Below the pieces are notes generated by a model. That model did not search any database, was not told the DNA's origin, and saw nothing but the letters and a program-made list of their open reading frames with translations. 64,000 bases of DNA from Salinivirgaceae bacterium (GTDB taxonomy: Bacteria; Bacteroidota; Bacteroidia; Bacteroidales; SZUA-534). A program made the position numbers and the translations under genes. Shown here piece after piece: positions 17,954 through 26,191 of the stretch; position 1 is the stretch's first letter; each line of letters starts with the position of its first letter. Where the stretch lies: positions 86,919 to 150,918 of the forward strand of contig JAKSOL010000004.1 of NCBI GenBank assembly GCA_024405635.1, in the 5' to 3' direction.

Positions 17954-19648
17954 ATGAAAATTTCTATGATAAAAGGATTGCGCCGAGCAACCATTTGTGC
18001 TGTGGTGGTTGTTGTAGCTTTGGCTACCATAGCTTTTTCGCGCTCCGACGACCACGATTTTGCTTTCGTAAAGAACTTTGATATATACCAAACTCTGATG
18101 CGCGAATTGGAGTTGTATTATGTCGATCCTATTGATGCTGGCGACCTTATAACAACCAGTATAAACGAAATGCTGCTAACTCTTGATCCTTACACAGTTT
18201 ACATTCCTGAGGATGATATTGAAGATTTTAGAACAATGACCACAGGAAAATATGGCGGCATTGGAGCAATTATTCGTAGCGAAAAAGACCAAGTGATTAT
18301 TGTTGAACCTTATAAAGGCTTTCCTGCCGATAAAGCAGGCTTGCGTGCTGGCGACATTATTCTTGAAATTGACGGTAAAGCAGTAGGTAAATACAAAGTT
18401 AACGACGTAAGCGAACTGCTGAAAGGCGACCCCAAAACATCGGTTCAACTTACTATTAAAACACCATTTACCGATAAAATACGAAAAGTAAACGTAGTGC
18501 GCGACAATGTTAAGATAAACAGCGTTGGCTATGCAGGCTTGGTTGCCGATAGCATTGGCTACATATCGTTGTCAAACTTTACCGAAAACTGTGCTCAAGA
18601 GGTAAAAGCCGAACTACTTAGACTAAAACGCGAGCATAATATCAAAGCTTTGGTTTTTGACCTCCGAGGCAATCCGGGCGGATTGTTGAGCGAGGCGATA
18701 AATGTTTCGAACTTATTTGTAGAAAAAGGACAAGAAATAGTAAGCACCAAAGGCAAAATGCAGCAATGGAACAAAACATACACCGCATTAAACGATCCAA
18801 CTGATACTCAAATACCTTTGGTTGTGTTAGTGAATAGCGGGTCGGCATCGGCATCGGAAATTGTGTCGGGCGTTATTCAAGACCTTGATCGCGGTGTAAT
18901 TGTTGGAACCCGCACTTATGGTAAAGGACTTGTGCAAACCACTCGCGACTTGAGCTACCAAACAAAACTGAAACTTACTACAGCAAAATACTATATCCCT
19001 AGTGGTCGCTGTATTCAAGCACTCGATTACTCGCACCGAAACGAAGATGGTAGCGTTGGTAAAGTGCCCGATTCGCTTATCAGCAAATTTAATACAAGAG
19101 TAGGCAGAGAGGTGTTCGATGGTGGCGGTGTGCTACCCGATGTTGAGGTTGAACTAAAATCGTTGAGCATAATTGCAACAAGTTTATACGCTAAACATTT
19201 GTTGTTTGACTATGCAACATATTATCGTCAGCATCACGATACCATTGGCAATCCTCGCACCTTTAAAATTAGCGACGAAACTTATGACGATTTTAAAAAA
19301 TTCTTGAGCGACAAGAATTACGATTATACTCTTGATAGCGAACGTGCGCTTAATCACTTAGAGAGCGTACTTAAAAAAGAAAAGTATGACGACCAAACAG
19401 TTGAAGAGTTGCAATCGTTGCGAAACAAATTGGCTCACGATAAAAACAAAGACCTTGAAACGTTTAAGAACGAGATTGTCCAACTATTGAGTTCGGAAAT
19501 AGCTTGTCGCTATTATTACCAAGATGGTCGCACAATATCGGCATTTGCCGACGATATTACACTCGACAAGGCAATTGAAATTCTGAACAATAAAGAAGAA
19601 TATAAGCGTATTTTGTCGGCACCAGAAAAAGAACAACCAACCAAATAA
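17954..19648 (+). CDS. S41 family C-terminal processing protease
   Basis: 564 residues. Residues 1-30 form a signal anchor or signal peptide (VVVVALATIAFS). A PDZ domain lies at ~100-185 (GGIGAIIRSEKDQVIIVEPY ... GLRAGDIILEIDGK). The S41A peptidase core follows, with FDLRGNPGG at ~235 and the catalytic Ser299-Lys324 pair in SGSASASE and TYGKG, 25 residues apart as in E. coli Prc. CtpA/Prc enzymes cut proteins near their C-termini in the periplasm. The C-terminal ~150 residues form a charged helical extension seen in Bacteroidota members. The family assignment is firm; the substrate is unknown. Confidence 0.93.
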   Translation: MKISMIKGLRRATICAVVVVVALATIAFSRSDDHDFAFVKNFDIYQTLMRELELYYVDPIDAGDLITTSINEMLLTLDPYTVYIPEDDIEDFRTMTTGKYGGIGAIIRSEKDQVIIVEPYKGFPADKAGLRAGDIILEIDGKAVGKYKVNDVSELLKGDPKTSVQLTIKTPFTDKIRKVNVVRDNVKINSVGYAGLVADSIGYISLSNFTENCAQEVKAELLRLKREHNIKALVFDLRGNPGGLLSEAINVSNLFVEKGQEIVSTKGKMQQWNKTYTALNDPTDTQIPLVVLVNSGSASASEIVSGVIQDLDRGVIVGTRTYGKGLVQTTRDLSYQTKLKLTTAKYYIPSGRCIQALDYSHRNEDGSVGKVPDSLISKFNTRVGREVFDGGGVLPDVEVELKSLSIIATSLYAKHLLFDYATYYRQHHDTIGNPRTFKISDETYDDFKKFLSDKNYDYTLDSERALNHLESVLKKEKYDDQTVEELQSLRNKLAHDKNKDLETFKNEIVQLLSSEIACRYYYQDGRTISAFADDITLDKAIEILNNKEEYKRILSAPEKEQPTK

Positions 19649-19661
19649 CACAAACAATTAT

Positions 19662-20792
19662 ATGGAACAGAAACTGAAAATATTTGCCATTGTTCCCAAA
19701 AAACTAAAGGAACCACTTGATGGCGACAAAAAAGGTATTTGCTGTTATTTGGATGCTTTGGGAAAAATATCGCAACTCACTGTAATTGCCGATGTTGAAT
19801 CGGAAGCCGATGACTTTTCGTTTCGCTTGCGCCCAATTATCTTTTCGCACCGACCATTCAAACGCATATCAAAACGAAATGCGAAGATTATATACGAGCA
19901 GATTCAGAAAGATGCTCCCGACGTTATTATTCTTGAACAACCATTTTTAGGTTGGATGGGACAGGTTTCAAAAAGCACAGGTGTTCCATTTTTCCTCGAT
20001 ATGCTGAGCATTGAGTATTTGCGCATAAAATCGGTAGGCCGTTGGTGGTGGATGCTAATGTACGGCTGGGAACGTTGGGCAATGACTCACTCGCGAGGTG
20101 CTTTTTTTGCCACAAACCAAGACCGTTTGATGGCCATAAAAAAATTTAAGCTTAACCCCGAACGAGCATTCTTGCGTTCGCATGGGTTCCCTCAAACATC
20201 GTTGCCCGTTGTCGATCAAAACGAGCGCGCTCAAGTTTTATCACGCCACGGAATAAACCCTAACAACAAAGTGTTTATGTTTTTTGGCGTGCTTAAATAT
20301 TTGTCGAGTCTTGAATCGCTATCAAACATAATTAACGAAATAAGTCCGCGACTGAAAGCCAAATTAGGTGGCGGCTACACCATTTTAATTTGTGGAGGTG
20401 GGTTAGCACCATCGTTCCAAAAAAGTTTGCAAAAGCTTGAGTGCGACAACATTGTATATGCAGGTTTTGTTCCTAACATCGATGAATATATACGCAGTTC
20501 AGATGTTGTGATGAATCCAGTAGTGCAATACGGAGGAATAAAAACCAAGGTGATTGAGGCAATAGGCCAAAATAGAACTGTGGTGTCAACCATTTCGGGC
20601 ATCGAAGGAATAGATGCTGCTGTTTGCGGCGACAAACTAAAAGTTGTTACCGACAACGATTGGGATATGTTTGTCAATTGTATGATTGATTCGCTTGAAT
20701 CTGATAGCAAGACAACACAAGAATTTTATGACAAATACAGCATCGATGGCATTGCAAAAGACATTTACAACATATTAAATAAATACAAATAG
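19662..20792 (+). CDS. glycosyltransferase, GT4-like
   Basis: 376 residues, no signal peptide. The GT-B pattern is visible: VIILEQPFLGW and DMLSIEYLRIKSVGRWWW in the N-terminal half, then VFMFFGVLKYLSSLESLSN, YTILICGGGLAP, NIVYAGFVPNIDEYIRSSDVVMNPVVQYGG and KVIEAIGQNRTVVST, where the K..E motif corresponds to the nucleotide-sugar site of GT4 enzymes. It begins 13 bases after the protease and ends 1 base before the MscS gene, so it belongs to the same operon. It lies 3 kb outside the polysaccharide cluster and has the core codon style, so a housekeeping glycan role is possible. Confidence 0.8.
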   Translation: MEQKLKIFAIVPKKLKEPLDGDKKGICCYLDALGKISQLTVIADVESEADDFSFRLRPIIFSHRPFKRISKRNAKIIYEQIQKDAPDVIILEQPFLGWMGQVSKSTGVPFFLDMLSIEYLRIKSVGRWWWMLMYGWERWAMTHSRGAFFATNQDRLMAIKKFKLNPERAFLRSHGFPQTSLPVVDQNERAQVLSRHGINPNNKVFMFFGVLKYLSSLESLSNIINEISPRLKAKLGGGYTILICGGGLAPSFQKSLQKLECDNIVYAGFVPNIDEYIRSSDVVMNPVVQYGGIKTKVIEAIGQNRTVVSTISGIEGIDAAVCGDKLKVVTDNDWDMFVNCMIDSLESDSKTTQEFYDKYSIDGIAKDIYNILNKYK

Positions 20793-20793
20793 C

Positions 20794-21852
20794 ATGAATT
20801 TTTTAGAAACAACTTTTTGGGGCAGCACAGCCAAACAATGGATTTTTTGTGCCGCATTTTGGTTGGGAACTTATTTCATCACAAAAATCATTTTGTGGTT
20901 TTTCGACAAAGTAATACATCGCATTTGCCGTAATACCGAAACAAAACTCGACGACATTGTGTGCGAAACACTTCGAGGTCCACTCTCGTTTGGCTTTGTG
21001 TTATTAGGTGTTTGGCTTGGATTGCAGCAACTAACATTTGAATCGGGTTTATCCGATTTTCTTGGAAAGGTTTATACATTTTTGGTAACCATAAACGTAA
21101 CATGGTTTGTGTCGCGCCTACTTACAGGCATAGTAACAACCTACGTTGATCCAATAATGTCAACCAAAGAGAACAAAGTTGGAAAACAAGTTGTGTCAAT
21201 GCTCAAAAGCGTCATTCATGTAGTAATATGGGCATTTGGCGTTGTAATGGCGCTTAATAATATTGGTTACGATGTTGGCGCTCTTATAGCAGGTTTGGGT
21301 CTAGGAGGTTTAATGGTTGCCATGGCTGCCAAAGACACAGTGTCAAACTTCTTTGGCGGAGTAACCATCTTTATCGACAAACCATTTACCATTGACGACC
21401 GTGTTCGTGCCGAAGGATTTGATGGCTTTGTTACCAAAATAGGAATGCGCAGTTTCTGCATCAAAACACTTGATGGTACTGAGGTTGTTATTCCAAACTC
21501 AAAGGTGATTGATGGTGTGGTTGAAAACGTGAGCCGCGAACCAGCTCGTAAAGTGATTTTGGATTTGGGCTTGACTTACGACACAAAACCAGAACAAATG
21601 CAGCGCGCCATGGACATTTTGCGCGAAATATCGGCACAAAACACAAACTTAGACAACACCAACACAATTGTGTCATTTACCACATTTGGTGATTTTTCGT
21701 TAGGCATCAAGTTTATTTATTACATCAAAAGTGGAGCCGATATTTTTGGAACACAAAACGATGTAAACATGAGCATACTTTCGCGCTTTAATGCTGAAGG
21801 ATTGAACTTTGCATTCCCAACGCAAACTATTTATGTTGAAAAAAACAACTAA
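20794..21852 (+). CDS. mechanosensitive channel, MscS family
   Basis: 352 residues. Three or four N-terminal membrane segments (IFCAAFWLGTYFITKIILWFF, LSFGFVLLGVWLGLQQL, VIHVVIWAFGVVMALNNIGY) lead into the pore helix GALIAGLGLGGLMVAMAAKDTVSNFFGGVTIFIDKPF, the hallmark Gly/Ala-rich helix and beta-domain entry of MscS. MscS channels release solutes on hypo-osmotic shock. Its last base overlaps the first base of cmk, indicating tight co-transcription. Confidence 0.93.
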   Translation: MNFLETTFWGSTAKQWIFCAAFWLGTYFITKIILWFFDKVIHRICRNTETKLDDIVCETLRGPLSFGFVLLGVWLGLQQLTFESGLSDFLGKVYTFLVTINVTWFVSRLLTGIVTTYVDPIMSTKENKVGKQVVSMLKSVIHVVIWAFGVVMALNNIGYDVGALIAGLGLGGLMVAMAAKDTVSNFFGGVTIFIDKPFTIDDRVRAEGFDGFVTKIGMRSFCIKTLDGTEVVIPNSKVIDGVVENVSREPARKVILDLGLTYDTKPEQMQRAMDILREISAQNTNLDNTNTIVSFTTFGDFSLGIKFIYYIKSGADIFGTQNDVNMSILSRFNAEGLNFAFPTQTIYVEKNN

Positions 21853-22544
21853 TGGATAAAAAATTGGTTATAGCCATTGATGGCTTTTCGTCGTGCGGCA
21901 AAAGCACAGTTGCCAAAGAATTGGCAAAACAACTAGGCTACACATACATCGATAGCGGAGCAATGTATCGTGCTGTTACATTGTATTGCATCGAAAATGG
22001 TTTGATTGACGATGATGGAACAGTGAACGAACCAGTGCTTGAAGCCGTTGTTAGCACCATCAAAATTGGTTTTACATACGATGCCGATGCACGCGTTTAC
22101 AAAACTTGGCTCAACGGACAATTGGTTGAGGATAAAATTCGCACCATAGGTGTATCGAACAAAGTGAGCTACGTGAGCAAAATAGGCTTTGTGCGCGAGC
22201 AAATGGTTGAACTACAACGCCAAATGGGAGCAGAAGGAGGAATAGTGATGGATGGCCGCGACATTGGTACTGTGGTTTTCCCAAATGCCGATTTGAAGAT
22301 TTTTATGACCGCATCGGTTAAAGTGCGTGCACAACGCCGTTACGACGAGTTGCAAGCCAAAGGCGACAATGTGACGTTTGACGAAGTGGCCGCCAATATT
22401 GAACAACGCGACTACCTTGACCAACACCGCGACATTTCGCCATTGCGTCAGGCTGACGATGCTGTGGTGGTTGACAATAGCAACCTTACACGCGAACAAC
22501 AATTGACTGAAATAGTTCGTTTGGTTGAACAACGCCAAAAATGA
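21852..22544 (+). CDS. cmk: cytidylate kinase
   Basis: 230 residues. The P-loop GFSSCGKST is at residues 11-19, followed by YTYIDSGAMYRAVT, the CMP-kinase signature, and DGRDIGTVVFPNADLKIFMTAS near 140-160. It phosphorylates CMP and dCMP to diphosphates. It overlaps ispH downstream by 4 bases (ATGA), an arrangement also seen in other Bacteroidota. Confidence 0.95.
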   Translation: MDKKLVIAIDGFSSCGKSTVAKELAKQLGYTYIDSGAMYRAVTLYCIENGLIDDDGTVNEPVLEAVVSTIKIGFTYDADARVYKTWLNGQLVEDKIRTIGVSNKVSYVSKIGFVREQMVELQRQMGAEGGIVMDGRDIGTVVFPNADLKIFMTASVKVRAQRRYDELQAKGDNVTFDEVAANIEQRDYLDQHRDISPLRQADDAVVVDNSNLTREQQLTEIVRLVEQRQK

Positions 22545-23404
22545 GCAACGTAACCATATCAATCGATCCGCATTCGGGGTTTTGCTTTGGCGTGCAAAAT
22601 GCTGTGAGCAAGGCAGTTGAAGAACTGGCTAAAGGTGCACCATTGTATAGCCTTGGCGCTATGGTGCATAATCCAGCCGAGGTTAAACGTCTTGCCGATA
22701 TGGGCTTGCAAGTTATTGACCATGAGCAGTTTAATAAAATAAACAACTCAAAAGTGCTTTTTCGTGCTCACGGTGAGCCGCCCGAGAGTTACATTAACAT
22801 ACAACAGCGTGGAATTGAATTGATTGATGCCACTTGTCCTGTGGTTTTGCGGCTGCAACAACGCATAAAATCGGCCTACCAAAAGGCTATTCAAAAAAAT
22901 GGGCAGATAGTGATATTTGGTAAAAAAGGTCATGCTGAAGTGGTTGGTCTTATTGGGCAAACCAACGGCACCGCCATTTTGATAGAATCGGAATTGGATC
23001 TTGATAAAATTGACTTTAATAGACCTATTGAATTCTTTTCGCAAACCACCAAAGATGTAGGCCATTTTATGCAATTAGTTGCCATTATTGAGAAAAAAGC
23101 AACCGATTTTAGTTGGCACGACACCATTTGCCGTCAAGTTGCCAATCGTGGACCATTGTTGCACGATTTTGCTGCTCATCACGATTTAATGATTTTTGTT
23201 GGTGGCTCCGATAGCTCAAATGCCAAGGCCTTGTTCGATATATGCAAGCAAGTTAATCCGCAATCAATATTTGTAGAGTCGCCTGCCGATATTACAGCCG
23301 ACATGCTCAAAGGAGCTGCAAGCATCGGTATAAGTGGTGCCACTTCAACGCCATCGTGGCTCATACAAAATGTTGAGTCGTACGTTAGGGGATTGGTGGG
23401 GTAG
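22541..23404 (+). CDS. ispH: 4-hydroxy-3-methylbut-2-enyl diphosphate reductase
   Basis: 287 residues. The three cysteines that bind the iron-sulfur cluster are C15 (SGFCFGV), C99 (DATCPVV) and C197 (TICRQVANR). Also present are MVHNPAEV, FGKKGHAEVVG, FFSQTTKD and VGGSDSSNAKAL. IspH makes IPP and DMAPP, the last step of the MEP isoprenoid pathway. It overlaps cmk by 4 bases and is the last gene of that operon before the polysaccharide cluster. Confidence 0.96.
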   Translation: MSNVTISIDPHSGFCFGVQNAVSKAVEELAKGAPLYSLGAMVHNPAEVKRLADMGLQVIDHEQFNKINNSKVLFRAHGEPPESYINIQQRGIELIDATCPVVLRLQQRIKSAYQKAIQKNGQIVIFGKKGHAEVVGLIGQTNGTAILIESELDLDKIDFNRPIEFFSQTTKDVGHFMQLVAIIEKKATDFSWHDTICRQVANRGPLLHDFAAHHDLMIFVGGSDSSNAKALFDICKQVNPQSIFVESPADITADMLKGAASIGISGATSTPSWLIQNVESYVRGLVG

Positions 23405-23499
23405 TTCAACAAATCAAAAGCCATAAACTTGCATAGTTAGTGCTTGTAACTAAGCCTATTAGATTTTGTTTTTCCCAAAAAAGTTTGATAAACAGCCTT

Positions 23500-23546
23500 A
23501 ACTAATAAATAGAGGTAAGTGCTAAAAACACAACGCTTTATTAGTT
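23500..23546. repeat. 10 bp inverted repeat in front of the polysaccharide operon
   Basis: AACTAATAAA at 23500-23509 is the exact reverse complement of TTTATTAGTT at 23537-23546, 27 bases apart. The right arm overlaps a -7-like TAGTTTTG (23542-23549) located 15 bases before the wzm start. It could form a leader hairpin or be an operator. Confidence 0.45.
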
Positions 23547-23549
23547 TTG
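23542..23549 (+). promoter_or_regulatory. -7-like element of the polysaccharide operon
   Basis: TAGTTTTG fits TAnnTTTG. It is 14 bases upstream of ATG 23564, with no clear TTG box at the expected distance. Confidence 0.35.
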
Positions 23550-23563
23550 CAATAAACACGTAA

Positions 23564-24406
23564 ATGATGGAAGCTGAATACACCACCATAAAACCGCAAT
23601 CGAGTCTGCTCGACATTGACATGAAAGAGTTGTGGCGATACCGCGATTTGATTTACATGTACACCAAGCGCGACATTGTTACATTCTACAAGCAGACCAT
23701 ACTTGGTCCGCTTTGGTTTGTAGTTCAGCCTGTTCTTACCACCGTAATGTTCATGTTTGTGTTTGGCAACTTGGCAGGAATCTCCACCGATGGCATTCCT
23801 GGCGTGTTGTTCTATTTTAGCGGCATCATTATTTGGAACTACTTTGCCGACTGCCTTAACCGCAACTCAAAAACCTTTACCGACAACCAAAGCGTTTTTG
23901 GCAAAGTGTATTTCCCCCGTTTGGTTGTGCCCATCTCCGTAACCATTTCAAACCTAGTTAGGTTTCTCATTCAGTTGGTGCTATTTGTTGTAATTTATTT
24001 GTACTACATAATTACAGGCGCAGGCATATTGCCTAACCTTTATTTGCTTTTGCTGCCACTGCTTGTGCTGATGACCGCAGGCATAAGTCTTGGTTTCGGC
24101 ATAGTGTTTTCGTCGCTTACAACCAAATATCGCGACCTTACCTTCCTCCTTCAATTTGGCGTGCAACTTTGGATGTACATAACTCCAATTATCTATCCAC
24201 TTAGCAGCATATCGGCCGACAAACAATGGCTAATACAGCTAAATCCAATGACATCGATAATTGAAACATTCAAGTTTGGAGCCTTAGGTACAGGCGTATT
24301 CTCGTGGGGGTGGTTAGGCTACAGCTTCGGATTTATGACTCTAATATTGTTTATTGGCATAATCATTTTCAACAAGATAGAGAAAAGCTTTATGGATACG
24401 GTGTGA
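23564..24406 (+). CDS. ABC-2 type polysaccharide export permease (Wzm-like)
   Basis: 280 residues; ATG 23567 is an alternative start. Six hydrophobic segments begin after an N-terminal cytoplasmic stretch containing the amphipathic start LWRYRDLIYMYTKRDIVTFYKQTILGPLWFVVQP, typical of O-antigen/teichoic-acid permeases (Wzm, TagG, RfbA-like). The end, IIIFNKIEKSFMDTV, is typical of the family. It pairs with the Wzt-like ATPase at 24882 to export a finished, lipid-linked glycan across the inner membrane. The usual tight wzm-wzt junction is broken by a four-helix-bundle gene. Confidence 0.9.
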   Translation: MMEAEYTTIKPQSSLLDIDMKELWRYRDLIYMYTKRDIVTFYKQTILGPLWFVVQPVLTTVMFMFVFGNLAGISTDGIPGVLFYFSGIIIWNYFADCLNRNSKTFTDNQSVFGKVYFPRLVVPISVTISNLVRFLIQLVLFVVIYLYYIITGAGILPNLYLLLLPLLVLMTAGISLGFGIVFSSLTTKYRDLTFLLQFGVQLWMYITPIIYPLSSISADKQWLIQLNPMTSIIETFKFGALGTGVFSWGWLGYSFGFMTLILFIGIIIFNKIEKSFMDTV

Positions 24407-24426
24407 ATTCGGCTATTTGCTTTTGG

Positions 24427-24867
24427 CTTTTGGCCATTAGCAGTGGCTGATGCAAAATTGTTAACCAACAAAAAAAGGAATGAGAGATTTTAGAAAATAT
24501 GATGTTTGGAAATTGGCAATGGTCTTAACTAAAGACATTTACAACATTTGCGCTACATTCCCACAAAAAGAGCAATTCTCTTTAGCAAATCAAATGTGCC
24601 GCGCTGCTATATCCATTCCTTCAAACATTGCAGAAGGATGTTCTCGAAGTTCCAATATTGAATTTGCAAGATTTATTGAAATAGCTATGGGCTCTGCTTT
24701 TGAATTAGAAACGCAATGCGAAATAGCAGAAACCATTAATTACATAACAACAAATCAAAAGGACAGTTTAATAGAAAAACTTAATATTATTCAGCGCCAA
24801 TTAAATGCGCTTAATAGCAAAATTAAACCGCAAAAGAAACCAAAGGCCAATAGCTAATGGCCAATAG
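24427..24867. mobile_element. possible S23/IVS-type gene cassette bounded by inverted repeats
   Basis: CTTTTGGCCATTAGC (24427-24441) and GCTAATGGCCAATAG (24853-24867) are inverted copies, 14 of 15 bases matching. They enclose only the four-helix-bundle gene, and the right copy contains its stop codon. The segment interrupts a wzm-wzt pair that is normally contiguous. Mobility is inferred; no transposase is encoded and no target duplication was identified. Confidence 0.4.
24480..24857 (+). CDS. four-helix-bundle protein (S23/IVP family)
   Basis: 125 residues matching the S23 ribosomal-protein/IVP family: FRKYDVWKLAMVLTKDIY at the start, then RAAISIPSNIAEGCSR and FARFIEIAMGSAFELETQ. Founding members are encoded in intervening sequences of 23S rRNA genes. 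Related proteins form pentameric four-helix bundles and include the accessory subunit (Avd) of diversity-generating retroelements. No reverse transcriptase or variable repeat is seen here, so a DGR role is not supported. The gene is alone between wzm and wzt and flanked by inverted repeats. Its C-terminal tail (KPQKKPKANS) is encoded by the edge of the right repeat. The function is unknown. Confidence 0.85.
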   Translation: MRDFRKYDVWKLAMVLTKDIYNICATFPQKEQFSLANQMCRAAISIPSNIAEGCSRSSNIEFARFIEIAMGSAFELETQCEIAETINYITTNQKDSLIEKLNIIQRQLNALNSKIKPQKKPKANS

Positions 24868-24881
24868 TTAATAGTTTGAAC

Positions 24882-26174
24882 ATGCCCACAGCAATAAAAA
24901 TAGAAAACCTAAGCAAGCAATACCGTCTTGGAGTGATTGGCACAGGCACATTGAGCCACGACCTTAACCGTTGGTGGACCATGAATGTGTTGCGAAAAGA
25001 AGACCCATACCTTAAGATAGGCGAGACCAACGACCGCACCACACGTGGCGAATCGGACTATGTGTGGGCCTTGCGCGACATAAACATGGAAATAGAGCAA
25101 GGCGATGTGGTTGGCATTATTGGCAAAAATGGAGCAGGAAAATCAACGTTGCTGAAAATCCTATCACGCGTTACTAAACCCACAACAGGCACAATTAAGT
25201 ACCGCGGACGCATTGCTTCGTTACTCGAAGTGGGCACTGGTTTTCATGCCGAAATGACTGGACGCGAAAACATATACATGAACGGCTCCATAATGGGCAT
25301 GACACGCGCCGAAATAACCCGCAAACTCGATGAGATTGTCGATTTTGCCGGCATTGAGCGCTACCTCGACACTCCCGTAAAACGCTACTCAAGCGGCATG
25401 ACCGTTCGCCTCGGGTTCTCCATTGCCGCCCACTTGGAACCCGATATCCTTGTAGTTGACGAGGTTTTGGCCGTTGGCGATGCCGAATTTCAAAAGAAAG
25501 CCATTGGCAAAATGCAAGACGTAAGCAAAGGCGAAGGCCGTACGGTACTGTTTGTGAGCCATAATATGGCGAGTGTAAAAAGATTATGCAAAAATGGCAT
25601 ATTATTAGAAAATGGACTAATCAAAAAATCGGGATTAATCGACGAAGTCATCGATTACTATATAGACAACTATCAATCAGAGAAATCAATGCCATATGTG
25701 GAAGTGACCAAAGAAATGCATGACAAAAATAGAAGTTTGAAAGCAAAATTTCTTTCGTTTGAACACATAAAAGGATCCACTAAATATGCAACGGACGAGG
25801 ATATTGTTTTGCGAATAAAAATATACTCTGATTATGACATTCAAAATTGCAGAATAAATTCAACCGTTTATACATCTGAAAAAGTGGCAATATGCAATAA
25901 CTCTTCAGAAGACTATTTCCATATTTATGCTGGCCAAACGATTGATGTTGAATACATCATTCACAATCCCGGATTAGTCATAGGCAATTACAATATGAAT
26001 TTTTCTATTGGCATAGGGAATATGACTGAAGGTGAAACCAATTACGATGTAGTGAAAGCTCCTATAACATTTGAGATTGACAAGCCTTACAAAGATGAGA
26101 ATAAGTACTATGTCAAATGGGACAAACATGGATGGGGGAACATATACATGCGTACGGAGACAAGAGTCCTTTAA
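24882..26174 (+). CDS. polysaccharide export ATP-binding protein (Wzt-like)
   Basis: 430 residues from ATG 24882; a TTG two codons upstream is less likely. The ABC ATPase occupies residues ~1-245: Walker A GKNGAGKST near 82, signature YSSGM near 168, Walker B DILVVDEVLAVGD near 186, and switch FVSHN. The remaining ~180 residues form a beta-rich C-terminal domain of the kind that in Wzt recognises the cap of its own glycan. Codon style shifts from cgc/ggc/ctc to aga/ata/tta around 25570, at the boundary of the two domains. That fits recombination that swapped the specificity domain together with the downstream genes. Confidence 0.9.
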   Translation: MPTAIKIENLSKQYRLGVIGTGTLSHDLNRWWTMNVLRKEDPYLKIGETNDRTTRGESDYVWALRDINMEIEQGDVVGIIGKNGAGKSTLLKILSRVTKPTTGTIKYRGRIASLLEVGTGFHAEMTGRENIYMNGSIMGMTRAEITRKLDEIVDFAGIERYLDTPVKRYSSGMTVRLGFSIAAHLEPDILVVDEVLAVGDAEFQKKAIGKMQDVSKGEGRTVLFVSHNMASVKRLCKNGILLENGLIKKSGLIDEVIDYYIDNYQSEKSMPYVEVTKEMHDKNRSLKAKFLSFEHIKGSTKYATDEDIVLRIKIYSDYDIQNCRINSTVYTSEKVAICNNSSEDYFHIYAGQTIDVEYIIHNPGLVIGNYNMNFSIGIGNMTEGETNYDVVKAPITFEIDKPYKDENKYYVKWDKHGWGNIYMRTETRVL

Positions 26175-26191
26175 CAAAAAAAAACTAAACA

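Noticed and set aside
23500..23546. Invertible (phase-variable) promoter of the Bacteroides capsule type
   Set aside because: The inverted repeats are only 10 bases long and 27 bases apart, too short and close for the known invertible promoters, and no invertase gene is nearby.
24480..24857. Diversity-generating retroelement accessory protein (Avd)
   Set aside because: The fold family fits, but no reverse transcriptase, template repeat or variable repeat was found in the window.
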